Shown: piece after piece, positions 1 through 7,553 of the stretch
How positions within the stretch are numbered: position 1 is the stretch's first letter
Layout: the number at the start of each line of letters is the position of its first letter
NCBI RefSeq assembly: GCF_000167355.1
Contig: NZ_AAEW02000010.1
Location: forward strand, 62,001 to 126,000
Length of the DNA: 64,000 nt
Direction: 5' to 3'
From: Desulfuromonas acetoxidans DSM 684
Lineage (GTDB): Bacteria; Desulfobacterota; Desulfuromonadia; Desulfuromonadales; Desulfuromonadaceae
The notes under the pieces: generated by a model
Told to the model about the DNA's origin: nothing
Seen by the model: only the letters and a program-made list of their open reading frames with translations
The model's database searches: none
Made by a program: the position numbers and the translations under genes

Positions 1-568
1 GAAAAAACGAGGTCGATATCACACACCAGTTGTAGTCCCTGCCGATGTTCAGAATCAGTTGCAGCGTGATTTTAAGGCATTGGAACCAGAACAAAAATGG
101 GTCACAGACATCACAGAACTCAAGACCGGCGAAGGAAAACTTTATCTGTGTGTTGTCATCGATCTGTTCAGCAAGTTGGTCGTTGGCTGGTCAATGCACC
201 ATCGCCAAGACCGGCAGATGGTGATCCGTGCCGTTGAAATGGCCGTGTGGCAACGTCAAGAAAGTAACCATGTGATTTTGCATTCGGATCGCGGCAGTCA
301 ATTTCGCAGCACGGACTACCAAAGATTCTTGAAGGAGAACGCCTTGGTTTGCTCCATGAGTGCTGTTGGTCATTGTGGAGATAACGCAGCCTGCGAGGGA
401 TTCTTTGGTGTTCTCAAGCGAGAACGCACAAATCGGATGAGATATCCGACAATGGATGCCGCCAAAGCGGATCTATTCAACTATATTGAACGCTTCCATA
501 ATCCACGAATGAGGAAAAGGATTGCTAGACGTGATATGGAGTTTCAGTTGTTTTCAAGCCGTCCGTAG
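1..568 (+). CDS. IS3-family transposase (OrfB, DDE integrase), 5' truncated by window edge
   Basis: Integrase part of an IS3-family transposase. The frame is open from base 2, so the start lies outside the window; the first internal start is a TTG at 59. The DDE core is visible: first Asp in VTDITEL, second in LHSDRGSQF, Glu in [12 protein letters not shown]. The C-terminus ([11 protein letters not shown]) matches the ending usual in one IS3 subgroup, so the gene does not look frameshifted. OrfA would lie to the left. The element probably ends shortly after the stop, near 592, where the next gene remnant begins; that end is inferred, as the left end is not available for comparison. Confidence 0.88.
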   Translation, partial: KKRGRYHTPVVVPADVQNQLQRDFKALEPEQKWVTDITELKTGEGKLYLCVVIDLFSKLVVGWSMHHRQDRQMVIRAVEMAVWQRQESNHVILHSDRGSQFRSTDYQRFLKENALVCSMSAVGHCGDNAACEGFFGVLKRERTNRMRYPTMDAAKADLFNYIERFHNPRMRKRIARRDMEFQLFSSRP

Positions 569-592
569 AAACGGGGTATAACCCGGTTTTCA

Positions 593-734
593 CGATTTAT
601 TGGTAAAATCTGTCGAGAGAGGAAGCTCATACCAACAGATAGTGAACGAATATAACAACCAGCTTGGTTTAGAAGCGCGTGCTTTATTGAAAGCACTTGT
701 AACCCATCGCGACAGGAGTGCAGGTTTATGTTAA
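593..734 (+). pseudogene. 3' remnant of a gene upstream of the HNH nuclease gene
   Basis: An open frame of about 46 codons runs from just after the IS element to a TAA at 732-734. It contains ERGSSYQQIVNEYNNQ followed by LGLEARALLKAL, an amphipathic, protein-like tail. The stop overlaps the ATG of the HNH gene at 728, the spacing of translationally coupled genes. The remnant has no start of its own and abuts the IS, so the parent gene was probably cut by the insertion. In defence loci of the Septu type an ATPase gene sits directly upstream of an HNH gene, so an ATPase tail is a guess from context only. Confidence 0.5.
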
Positions 735-1588
735 AGCTTAAACAACCTGCTTATTCAAGTGAGCAAGCAATTGAAATGTGTCGCCAAGGAATCACAGGCA
801 ATGACAAATTACTGCAAAAAGTGGATAACGACATGCACCTTTTGCAAGCTAGTGCAGTTGGCTATGCCGCGTCAGCCTCTGCAGGAGAACTGTACACTTT
901 ACCTTCGACTCCTAATGGACGGGATTGTGACCCAGTTGTTGTTGAGCAGCTAAAGAAATCGGATCTGTTAAAGCTGTATAGCACTTACTTTGTAAAAGAG
1001 GGTAAACCTGCCCGCGTAATTTATAATGCCTTGATGGCTGCGGCCAACGAGAAATGTCCTTTTTGCGGTGGTATCGGCCGCCCTCGAAACTTAGATCATT
1101 TCCTGCCCAAAGCGCACTACCCACAATTTTCGGTATTGCCGGTCAACTTGGTGCCCTCGTGCAGAGACTGCAACATGGATGGCAAAGGAGAGAACTTTGC
1201 CACTAGTGAAGCAGGACAAGTACTTCAACCATATTTGGATAACGAGCGGTATTTCAACGAGCAATGGATATTTGCTCGATATATAGCAGATACAGGCGGT
1301 GAACCGGGGGGTATTGAGTACTTCGTTCAACCTCCAGAACATTGGGAGGATACCCAAAAACTTCGAGTGAAAAAACACTTTAATGATTTTAATTTAGACT
1401 TGAGGTTCTCAAAAGAGGCTGGCCCAAGGCTGGTTACTTATTTAGCGCAAATTCAAGCTTTGTTGCAAATTCCATTGGAACTTGAGGTGGCAAAAAACAC
1501 CATTTTGCAGCCCGCAATTGATGCTGCCCCCTTTGTGAACCATTGGGAAAGAATCATGTGTTTAGCACTGATGGCAGAGGTGGTCTGA
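728..1588 (+). CDS. HNH endonuclease domain protein
   Basis: A 286-residue protein with a zinc-bound HNH nuclease core in the middle: CPFC at residues 110-113, LDHFLPKA with the catalytic His at about 124, Asn at about 140 (PVNLVPS), and CRDC at 145-148. This arrangement is typical of McrA/PtuB-like HNH proteins. The N-terminal 100 and C-terminal 120 residues are not recognised. The gene overlaps the stop of a truncated upstream remnant and is followed at once by an attC-like site, so it may be an integron cassette gene or a surviving half of a two-gene defence system. The nuclease fold is well supported; the biological role is not. Confidence 0.85.
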   Translation: MLKLKQPAYSSEQAIEMCRQGITGNDKLLQKVDNDMHLLQASAVGYAASASAGELYTLPSTPNGRDCDPVVVEQLKKSDLLKLYSTYFVKEGKPARVIYNALMAAANEKCPFCGGIGRPRNLDHFLPKAHYPQFSVLPVNLVPSCRDCNMDGKGENFATSEAGQVLQPYLDNERYFNEQWIFARYIADTGGEPGGIEYFVQPPEHWEDTQKLRVKKHFNDFNLDLRFSKEAGPRLVTYLAQIQALLQIPLELEVAKNTILQPAIDAAPFVNHWERIMCLALMAEVV

Positions 1589-1601
1589 GTGATAACCTCA
1601 C

Positions 1602-1669
1602 ATAACAAATCGCTGCTGTCGGATAAACTTTCCGCTGCGCTCCAAATTTGCCGCAAAGCGCGGCGTTAT
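1602..1669 (+). other. attC-like integron recombination site
   Basis: A 68-base imperfect palindrome begins ATAACAAA and ends GGCGTTAT. The outer five bases of each end are complementary. Inside, CGCT pairs with AGCG, CGG with CCG, and AAA/TTT with TTT/AAA, leaving unpaired bases on one side as in folded attC sites. The tip CCGCTGCGCTCC resembles the terminal loop of many cassette attC sites. It lies 13 bases after the HNH stop and about 37 bases before the next gene, the usual place for an attC between two cassettes. No integrase gene and no second attC are visible in the window. Confidence 0.75.
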
Positions 1670-1706
1670 AAAGTGATCTGCACATGGAAATGGAGATTAC
1701 AAAGAA

Positions 1707-2101
1707 ATGCCAAGTGCGCTAATCGAAGTCCGGCAACAATATTCAAGAGACGTCGAATTAGGGATTATGGAAGCGGTACATGCTGCGCTTCGTGAGAGCT
1801 TCAAAATTATGCCTCACGATAGAAATATCCGGCTTTTAGTGCATGAGCCTCACCGGTTTGCATGTCCTCCTGATCGTGAAAACCGGAGTTTTATACTCAT
1901 ATCAGTATTGATTGCTTTGCTGGGCGCTCACTTGATGCAAAAAGAAGTCTTTATCAAGCTATCGTGAATAATCTGGAACCGTTCGGAATTCCCAAAAGCC
2001 ACGTAAAAATTATGTTGCGCGAAATTACCGCTGAAAATTGGGGGATTCGTGGTGGGCAGGCCGCCTGTGATGTTGAGCTTGGTTTTAAGGTTGATGTGTG
2101 A
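1707..2101 (+). pseudogene. Tautomerase-family protein, frameshifted
   Basis: The start reads MPSALIEV, with the Pro that acts as N-terminal catalytic base in the 4-oxalocrotonate tautomerase superfamily. The frame runs to RFACPPDRE and then breaks near 1880, giving an unrelated tail that ends at 1967. In the neighbouring frame the protein continues as FYTHISIDCFAGRSLDAK and runs to a TGA at 2099-2101. Restoring one base in the gaaaaccgg stretch would rejoin the halves into a protein of about 131 residues. Either the gene is broken or the base is a sequencing error. It follows an attC-like site, so it is probably a decayed cassette gene. Confidence 0.75.
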
Positions 2102-2370
2102 TGCTCGCTGTGGTGCTTGGTCCTCCATAAATATTTTTTGCTGGTTCTGACTTAATCCGATGATCCTGAGGTCAGGGCAGGAGAATTGATCTTATGGAAA
2201 AATGGATCACGGTGTGTGTTGTTCATACTGGTACATTTCTGACCTGACAAGGCGACGTAAATCGCTGGTAACTTGTCCTTGTAATATGGCAAATCCTTAG
2301 CGAGAGCCTGTTATTCGTTGTGAGAACAAGTTGTCATGGCCGTTGTTTTTTTAACCTTCTGGATATCGCG

Positions 2371-2712
2371 ATGCTAATTTCATCAAAACGAACAGCAACA
2401 CATTATCTCTGGGGTGAGGGCTGTGATGGCTGGCATCTTGCGGCCTCAGAAAAACTCAGTGTCATTCAGGAGTGTGTTCCACGTGGGGCTGCGGAAGTCC
2501 GCCACTTGCACACAAAAGCCGAGCAGTTCTTTTATGTTCTTAAAGGTATTGCTACGCTTGAAGTCGCCGGAGTTGTTCACACGTTGAATGCGAATGAAGG
2601 GTTTCATGTGTTGGCTGGCGTGCCGCATACGTTGAGTAACCAGCACGAGCAAGAGCTTGAGTTTCTGGTGATTTCAACCCCGCCTAGTCATGGGGATCGC
2701 AAGACGGTGTAA
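2371..2712 (+). CDS. Small single-domain cupin protein (paralog 1)
   Basis: A 113-residue cupin. Motif 1 is visible as HLHTKAEQFFYVLKG and motif 2 as NANEGFHVLAGVPHTL, which supply the His/Glu metal ligands and make the single beta-barrel of mannose-6-phosphate-isomerase-like cupins. The frame is open to 2320, but the ATG at 2371 (MLISSKRT) gives the same length and N-terminus as the close paralog at 10268-10609, so it is preferred. The substrate cannot be told from sequence. Confidence 0.8.
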   Translation: MLISSKRTATHYLWGEGCDGWHLAASEKLSVIQECVPRGAAEVRHLHTKAEQFFYVLKGIATLEVAGVVHTLNANEGFHVLAGVPHTLSNQHEQELEFLVISTPPSHGDRKTV

Positions 2713-2819
2713 CTCGGACACCATTGTCGATGTGAAAAGCTGTCCAGGTCTCCCATTTCACACGTGGCAATCAACGATCTGACCTGTCCTGCCCGCTATA
2801 AGGAGCAAGGCACGCGTTA

Positions 2820-3050
2820 CTAGTTCGACTGTTTCTTGTTATCGCTGTAAGCACCGGATGTATGACGGCGATCAACTCTGCCGGGCAGATATGGCGTGTC
2901 TGTCTCGCTTGTCAACTCACCAGCAAAGATCATATCCTTTCTTCTCTCAATGGTTGTTGTGCTTGTCACATCACCCATTTCAATGCTTTCTATCGGGCTT
3001 TTGTCGCGGATCTTCTGAGCGGGATAAATGCTGTTTCTATAAAGCCTCAT
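2820..3050 (-). CDS. Candidate small hypothetical protein
   Basis: A possible 76-residue basic, soluble protein (MRLYRNSIYPAQKIRDK at the start, PGRVDRRHTSGAYS near the end). The composition is protein-like, and the DRR-H-TSGAY type of tail resembles short uncharacterised proteins I associate with related bacteria. That resemblance is from memory only. No clear ribosome-binding site precedes the start, and the opposite strand also has open frames, so it may not be real. Confidence 0.35.
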   Translation of the reverse strand: MRLYRNSIYPAQKIRDKSPIESIEMGDVTSTTTIERRKDMIFAGELTSETDTPYLPGRVDRRHTSGAYSDNKKQSN

Positions 3051-3182
3051 TTCAGCGGACCATCTGGGTTCGCGCACAAAATTTTACTTCCCACGAAACT
3101 GTTTTTTGCCACCTATTTTAACCGCCCACGCTTGTGTTGAGACTATTGCGGCGTTGAATCGTCGCAGACTAAAAGTTTGAGA

Positions 3183-3215
3183 GGCCGGTGCAGCGAGATA
3201 TGTATCGGCCTTTTT
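3183..3215 (+). terminator. Rho-independent terminator candidate
   Basis: GGCCGGTGCA pairs with TGTATCGGCC over ten positions, with two imperfect pairs, and is followed by TTTTT. It stands in the long gap after the first cupin gene and before the REC-DUF4388 gene. Confidence 0.6.
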
Positions 3216-3515
3216 CGATCTGTTGTGCCACGGTCGGACGGGATGGTTGTTGGCCGTCTCTGATGAGGTTGTGACTGCGAGGAGGACAAAACAAATGCTT
3301 TGAAAATTAGTATAACTGTGTTTTACTTATTTTTCTCTATAGTAGACATAAGGAATGTCTCTGATGTGTTATTCCCTGATAAATAGGGTTTTTTGAAAGC
3401 ATAACGCGGTATTGAAAGTGCTGCCGCTGAAGTTTTTTTGAAAATGGGTAGCAATTGCTTTAAACGCCTGTTTTACGATTCTTTTTTCGTCAACTTTAGG
3501 GTGCTGGCTTATCGT

Positions 3516-4595
3516 ATGAAGAAGATTCTTATTCTTGACAAAGACAACGTGACACTGCGTGCCCTGCTTCAGGCATTGCAGCGCTACAGCGATCTTGAAG
3601 TGATCGTTGCCAATGAGCGCAGTGATATCAATCGGGGATTGCAGCAATTGGCCATTGATTTGGTCATTACCGATATTGATGGAACAGAAAGCTGCTGTTT
3701 TGAGCTGATTGAATCAATTAATCGGTATTTTCCCGAGCTGCCGGTCGATGTGCTCAGTGCTCCTCTTTCCCCGGATCTGGAGGCTCGTCTGGCTGAGTTG
3801 CGCATTGCCCGACGATTTACCAAGCCTTTAAAGGCTGATGAAGCCGCTAAAAGAATTCACCAGCAACTGACAAACGGAGCGGTCGGACAGCTCAAGGGCT
3901 TGAGTTTGACATCGGTTTTGCAGTTGATGAATGTCGAACACAAGAATTGTGTGCTGACTGTCGAGACGGACACGGAGCATGGTGAGCTTTTCATTCGCGA
4001 GGGTGAGATTGTTGCGGCCAAAACGGCGACACTGCGTGGCAAGGACGCGGCATACACCATCATCGCTTGGGACAGTGTGCGGATCGGATTTCAGGATAAG
4101 CCTTTCAATGTTGCCCAGGAAATTTCCGAGTCTTTTATGTCTCTGCTTATGGAGGCGCTGCGGTTAAAAGATGAAATGCAGTTGCCACTGGCCAAGCCGC
4201 AGGACACTTCGGGTGATGAAGGGCATTCTTTGGTGCAATCCGGGGCAACGACTCTTCTGGAACAGCAGATTGATTCAGTTCTCGAGCCGTTGCCCGGAGT
4301 TGTCGAATACTGCCTTTACGATCAAGACAGCAACTTGCGCCTGTTCAAATCACGTCGCCAACAGCCAGTCAAAAACCTTCATCCCGGCCATCTTCAGACG
4401 AAAACTGACGACATTGCCCGGCTTCTTCAAGCCGGAAATTTTCAATACATGGTAACCAATGAGGGTCATGGTGTGCGCCATGTCTTTTTTACCTTTGAAG
4501 ATGTTCCCATCACCGTTGGCTTACGGCGTGAGCAGTCGGTCAAAAAGTTCTTGCAGCAATTTAAATCAAAGTTCGATCCCCCGGCACGATTTTAG
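3516..4595 (+). CDS. Response regulator with DUF4388 and C-terminal Roadblock-like region
   Basis: A 359-residue protein counted from MKKILILDKD at 3516; the frame is open to 3438 but the receiver domain starts exactly here. Residues 1-120 form a receiver: acidic pair Asp8/Asp10, phospho-acceptor Asp53 in VITDIDG, and Lys in FTKPLK. Residues about 130-220 match the PatA-type DUF4388 domain (KGLSLTSVLQLMNVE, GELFIREGEIVAA). The C-terminal third begins LLEQQIDSVLEPLPGV and resembles a Roadblock/LC7 module. It heads a row with two further Roadblock-like genes 9 bases and then -8 bases apart, so it probably passes a phosphorylation signal to that complex. The output is unknown. Confidence 0.8.
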   Translation: MKKILILDKDNVTLRALLQALQRYSDLEVIVANERSDINRGLQQLAIDLVITDIDGTESCCFELIESINRYFPELPVDVLSAPLSPDLEARLAELRIARRFTKPLKADEAAKRIHQQLTNGAVGQLKGLSLTSVLQLMNVEHKNCVLTVETDTEHGELFIREGEIVAAKTATLRGKDAAYTIIAWDSVRIGFQDKPFNVAQEISESFMSLLMEALRLKDEMQLPLAKPQDTSGDEGHSLVQSGATTLLEQQIDSVLEPLPGVVEYCLYDQDSNLRLFKSRRQQPVKNLHPGHLQTKTDDIARLLQAGNFQYMVTNEGHGVRHVFFTFEDVPITVGLRREQSVKKFLQQFKSKFDPPARF

Positions 4596-4604
4596 GAGAG
4601 CGCA

Positions 4605-5228
4605 ATGGAGCAGGCAATTGTCACGTTAAAAAAACTTCCAGGCGTTTTAGGGGTTTGTGTTTATGACGCTGACTTGAAGGTGATGATTAATCGTATGCCG
4701 CCTTTTTTGTCGGAGGAGGTCTTGCTTGGCTTAGGTGTGCAGTTGGACGAGGTGATGTCGCTGGCGCGGGAAAAACTGTCTGATGCCAGTGAGATGACGC
4801 TTCATTACGATGAAGTGGCTCTGTTCGTTCATACCTTTGCCGATCAATCCATTCTTGTTTTTGGTGAACCTTCCATGAATGGGCGCATGGTGAGTTATTC
4901 CCTCAACATGCTGAGTAAACCGAAAATCATTGAGGACGGGGGGAGTGACAAGGTTGCCCCGCCGGAAGTTGCACCGCCACAACCGACGGATTTCAGCGGG
5001 GAAATTCCCGAGCTGAAACAGCGGCTGGCAAAAATCATCGGACCGATGGCGGAGATCATTTTCGATGATGCCCTGGATGCCTGGAAACGAGCCGGGGAGG
5101 GCTCGTTTGACAGTCTGCTGGAGATGCTTCGCCATGAGATTGATGATGCGCAGAAATACGAGCGTTATCTGGCTTTGTGTGCGGAAACGGTAGAAAGAAT
5201 ACGCCAGATGGAGCAACCGCGTGGCTAG
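4605..5228 (+). CDS. Roadblock/LC7-like protein with helical C-terminus
   Basis: A 207-residue cytoplasmic protein. The first 105 residues (KKLPGVLGVCVYD, ALFVHTFADQSILVFGE) have the alternating pattern of a Roadblock/LC7 (MglB-like) domain. A Pro-rich linker near residue 125 leads to a helical region (IPELKQRLAKIIGPMAEIIFDDAL). A tail of that type occurs in regulators linked to Roadblock proteins, though I cannot name the family with certainty. It begins 9 bases after the REC-DUF4388 gene and overlaps the next gene by 8 bases, so the three are almost surely co-translated. Confidence 0.65.
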   Translation: MEQAIVTLKKLPGVLGVCVYDADLKVMINRMPPFLSEEVLLGLGVQLDEVMSLAREKLSDASEMTLHYDEVALFVHTFADQSILVFGEPSMNGRMVSYSLNMLSKPKIIEDGGSDKVAPPEVAPPQPTDFSGEIPELKQRLAKIIGPMAEIIFDDALDAWKRAGEGSFDSLLEMLRHEIDDAQKYERYLALCAETVERIRQMEQPRG

Positions 5229-5562
5229 GGTGACCGATTTCATCACGGCGTTGAGTGCTCTGTCCGGTGTTGATGGCTACGTATTGGCCCAGAGCAATGG
5301 ACAGATTCTTTCGCACAATCTCACGGATGCGGTTTCTTACTTGCCCTGGGCAAAAACGCTGATCCAGCGCTGCACATTATTATCCGCCGGCCTTAACAAC
5401 GATCCGTTCAGAGGTGTGTCGTTTCAGTCCGCAGGCCGTTTCATTCATCTTTTTCCGATCCGGCAGTATCACCTTGTCGTACTACAACCCGGTGGCAGTA
5501 CCAACCCGCAGCTTTTCCAGCACATAGAGGCTCTGATTCAAGAGACGGTGGAGCGTGGCTAA
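5221..5562 (+). CDS. Small Roadblock/LC7-like protein
   Basis: A 113-residue protein (DFITALSALSGVDGYVLAQ, FIHLFPIRQYHLVVLQPG) with the size and strand/helix rhythm of a stand-alone Roadblock/LC7 domain. Such proteins usually form dimers that bind small Ras-like GTPases or pair with other Roadblock domains. No MglA-type GTPase gene is present in the window. The GTG start overlaps the end of the preceding gene by 8 bases, indicating translational coupling. Confidence 0.6.
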   Translation: MARVTDFITALSALSGVDGYVLAQSNGQILSHNLTDAVSYLPWAKTLIQRCTLLSAGLNNDPFRGVSFQSAGRFIHLFPIRQYHLVVLQPGGSTNPQLFQHIEALIQETVERG

Positions 5563-5582
5563 ATCCTTCGTGATCAAAGGGG

Positions 5583-6260
5583 ATGATAATGGAGATGACA
5601 ACTGAAAAAACAGGGCGGCTCCCGGCGGTTTTATCGGGTGTAAAAGTTCGTTCCAGCCGCAGGGCAAAGGTGAAAGTCATGCTCGTGATGTGCTCGATGC
5701 TGGCGCTGATGGTCACACCCGGTATTGGCAAAGCGGACACACTGCAGTCGGCTCTTGATCGTAACACCTATCTTTGGGCGCAGCAGTGTCGCGACGAGGT
5801 TGTCAGTCAGTTCGAGTTGTTGCTTACTTCGGGGCGGTTAACCGTCGGCCAGCTTTTTGACACGTTTTACATTCCGATCCCCAATACCAACCCGCAGAAA
5901 TATCGCACCCAGTACGATACTTTGAGTGATGAGATTTTGCGGCCGATCCTCGATAAATATTTGGCAAAAGATCCACATCTGGTGTTTTGCATCGCCGTGG
6001 ACCGCAACGGCTATCTGCCTACGCATAATACGCGCTTTGCCCAGCCTTTGACCGGTGATGCCGAGGTTGACAGCGTGAAAAATCGGACCAAGAGGATTTT
6101 CAATGATCGCACCGGTCTGGCGGCGGCGCGGAATCAGCAGCCCTATCTGTTGCAGCGTTACAGCCGTGATACCGGCGAACAGATGTCCGATCTTTCTATT
6201 CCGATCACCATCAGTAACCGTCATTGGGGTGCCATACGCATTGGCTATAAAACAAACTGA
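5583..6260 (+). CDS. Exported single sensor domain protein, paralog of the next gene
   Basis: A 225-residue protein with an N-terminal membrane or signal segment (about residues 33-55) followed by a periplasmic sensor-like domain. It shares a run of motifs with the next gene: YLPTHNT, NRTKRIFND followed by GLAAARNQ, RDTGEQM, WGAIRIG. These occur in the extracellular domains of some methyl-accepting chemotaxis proteins. It has no HAMP or output domain and stops right after the sensor fold, so it is probably secreted or anchored and acts with its HAMP-bearing neighbour. The start at 5583 follows AAAGGGG; an ATG at 5589 is also possible. Confidence 0.65.
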   Translation: MIMEMTTEKTGRLPAVLSGVKVRSSRRAKVKVMLVMCSMLALMVTPGIGKADTLQSALDRNTYLWAQQCRDEVVSQFELLLTSGRLTVGQLFDTFYIPIPNTNPQKYRTQYDTLSDEILRPILDKYLAKDPHLVFCIAVDRNGYLPTHNTRFAQPLTGDAEVDSVKNRTKRIFNDRTGLAAARNQQPYLLQRYSRDTGEQMSDLSIPITISNRHWGAIRIGYKTN

Positions 6261-6313
6261 AGTGACTTTCTAGAATGAAGATCTACGTTTAATTCAGATA
6301 TCATGGGGGGATC

Positions 6314-7210
6314 ATGTTTAAAAAAATCAGTGTAAAAGTAACCGTTTATGTTAATGTCCTGCTGTTGATCGTCATGGTTGTCGGGGCCTGGTTCATCGTG
6401 AGTCAGCAGAGCCGGCATCTTGAACAGCAATTGCTGGAACGGGGGAAAATAGAAGCTGTTCTCGGCGCACGTTTTACCGGCCGCATTCTCGAAGAAGCCA
6501 TTGATAACGGCGTGTTCAGTGTCAAGGATGCGTTTGACACCGAGTATGAAGAGATCCCCGGATTTGAACCGGCAAAATATCACACCCGATACGATTTTTA
6601 TCTGGATAAGGCGCTTCTGGCCATTGAAGATGAATTTCTTAAGGATGAAAGTGTCGTTTTTGCTGTTGCAGTTGATGTGAATGGTTATCTTCCTACGCAC
6701 AATACCCTGTATCAGCAGCCGATTACCGGTGACGTTGAAAAAGATAAAACCGGAAACCGCACCAAGCGGATTTTTAACGACTCGGTCGGTTTAAGCGCGG
6801 CACAGAACCTCGAAGAGGGTTTTCTCCAGGTTTATGCTCGTGATACCGGTGAGACAATGTGGGACATTTCGGCTCCGATTATTGTGAAAGGGAAGCACTG
6901 GGGTGGTTTCCGCATCGGATTTTCGCTGGCCAAGGTGAACCAGCAGAAAATGGTGCTGCAGCAGTCGCTTATGATCATGTTGATGGCCATTCTGGTGATT
7001 TCCATTGTTGCTGTTGTCGTCACTGTTGGTCGAGCTCTTAAACCTCTTGAAACCCTGACACAGGCAGCATCGGATCTGGCCGACGGCAAGGTGGATGAGG
7101 TCATTACGGCAGAATCGACGGATGAAGTTGGTAAATTGGCCGATGCACTTGAACGGCTGCGGGTCAGTCTGAAAGCGGCAATGGATCGTTTGCGCAAGAA
7201 AAATTCGTAA
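6314..7210 (+). CDS. Membrane sensor with HAMP domain but no output domain
   Basis: A 298-residue protein: TM segment at about residues 9-30, a periplasmic sensor homologous to the previous gene (YLPTHNT, NRTKRIFND followed by SVGLSAAQN, RDTGETMWD), a second TM at about 219-240, then a HAMP domain (ALKPLETLTQAASDLADGK). The protein ends some 15 residues after HAMP with MDRLRKKNS, so no kinase, MCP or GGDEF domain is attached. The HAMP must act through a separate partner, plausibly the Roadblock/DUF4388 proteins encoded just upstream. A hairpin terminator follows at 7239. SD: GGGGGG before the ATG. Confidence 0.75.
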   Translation: MFKKISVKVTVYVNVLLLIVMVVGAWFIVSQQSRHLEQQLLERGKIEAVLGARFTGRILEEAIDNGVFSVKDAFDTEYEEIPGFEPAKYHTRYDFYLDKALLAIEDEFLKDESVVFAVAVDVNGYLPTHNTLYQQPITGDVEKDKTGNRTKRIFNDSVGLSAAQNLEEGFLQVYARDTGETMWDISAPIIVKGKHWGGFRIGFSLAKVNQQKMVLQQSLMIMLMAILVISIVAVVVTVGRALKPLETLTQAASDLADGKVDEVITAESTDEVGKLADALERLRVSLKAAMDRLRKKNS

Positions 7211-7238
7211 CGGTTCAGGGCGATTTTATAAGAAACAG

Positions 7239-7274
7239 GGCCGGTGCATCATGCGATGTGCCGGCCATTTTTTT
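7239..7274 (+). terminator. Rho-independent terminator of the sensor/Roadblock row
   Basis: GGCCGGTGCATC, loop ATGC, GATGTGCCGGCC, then A and a run of seven T. It starts about 28 bases after the HAMP gene stop. Confidence 0.88.
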
Positions 7275-7553
7275 AAAGAAAATTCGGATAAATATCGAAA
7301 TTATCCAGGGCGTCGACGGTTTTGTCCAATGTTGTCGCGGTGTGTCTTTAATGCCCTGCATAACAATACGCCGATGAATTATGAGCAGTACATCAACGGT
7401 CGATCAGCTCTGTTGAATCAATGGGACAAGTCTCTGACGGATGAAGCCACAGGCGTCTAAAAAGGCAAGAAGGACGTTCTGACTTGTTCAATATCCAGCT
7501 AGCGGGCGTGCTCAATAATATAAATAATGCGGCAGGTTGATTGAGAAGTCTCA
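7275..7553. other. Gap between convergent genes, nothing assigned
   Basis: Follows the terminator and precedes the 3' end of the GGDEF-EAL gene. A 69-codon frame (7251-7460) begins inside the terminator stem and shows no recognised domain; it is not called. Confidence 0.5.

Larger units (their letters stand above)
2713..3515. other. Gap between cupin and REC-DUF4388 genes
   Basis: About 800 bases. The stretch holds the candidate small gene at 2820-3050, the hairpin at 3183-3215, and AT-rich DNA from 3300 to 3420 that may carry the promoter of the downstream signalling row. Nothing else is recognised. Confidence 0.5.

Noticed and set aside
1-568. Suspicion that the IS3 transposase C-terminus is frameshifted
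   Set aside because: The ending NPRMRKR followed by a short tail is normal for one IS3 subgroup, so no frameshift needs to be assumed.
2858-3140. Plus-strand ORFs of 87 and 92 residues in the gap after the first cupin gene
   Set aside because: Cys- and Phe-rich odd composition, no ribosome-binding site, two frames overlap the same bases; the minus strand looks more plausible.
7251-7460. 69-residue ORF after the HAMP sensor gene
   Set aside because: Its start lies in the terminator stem and no domain or ribosome-binding site is seen.
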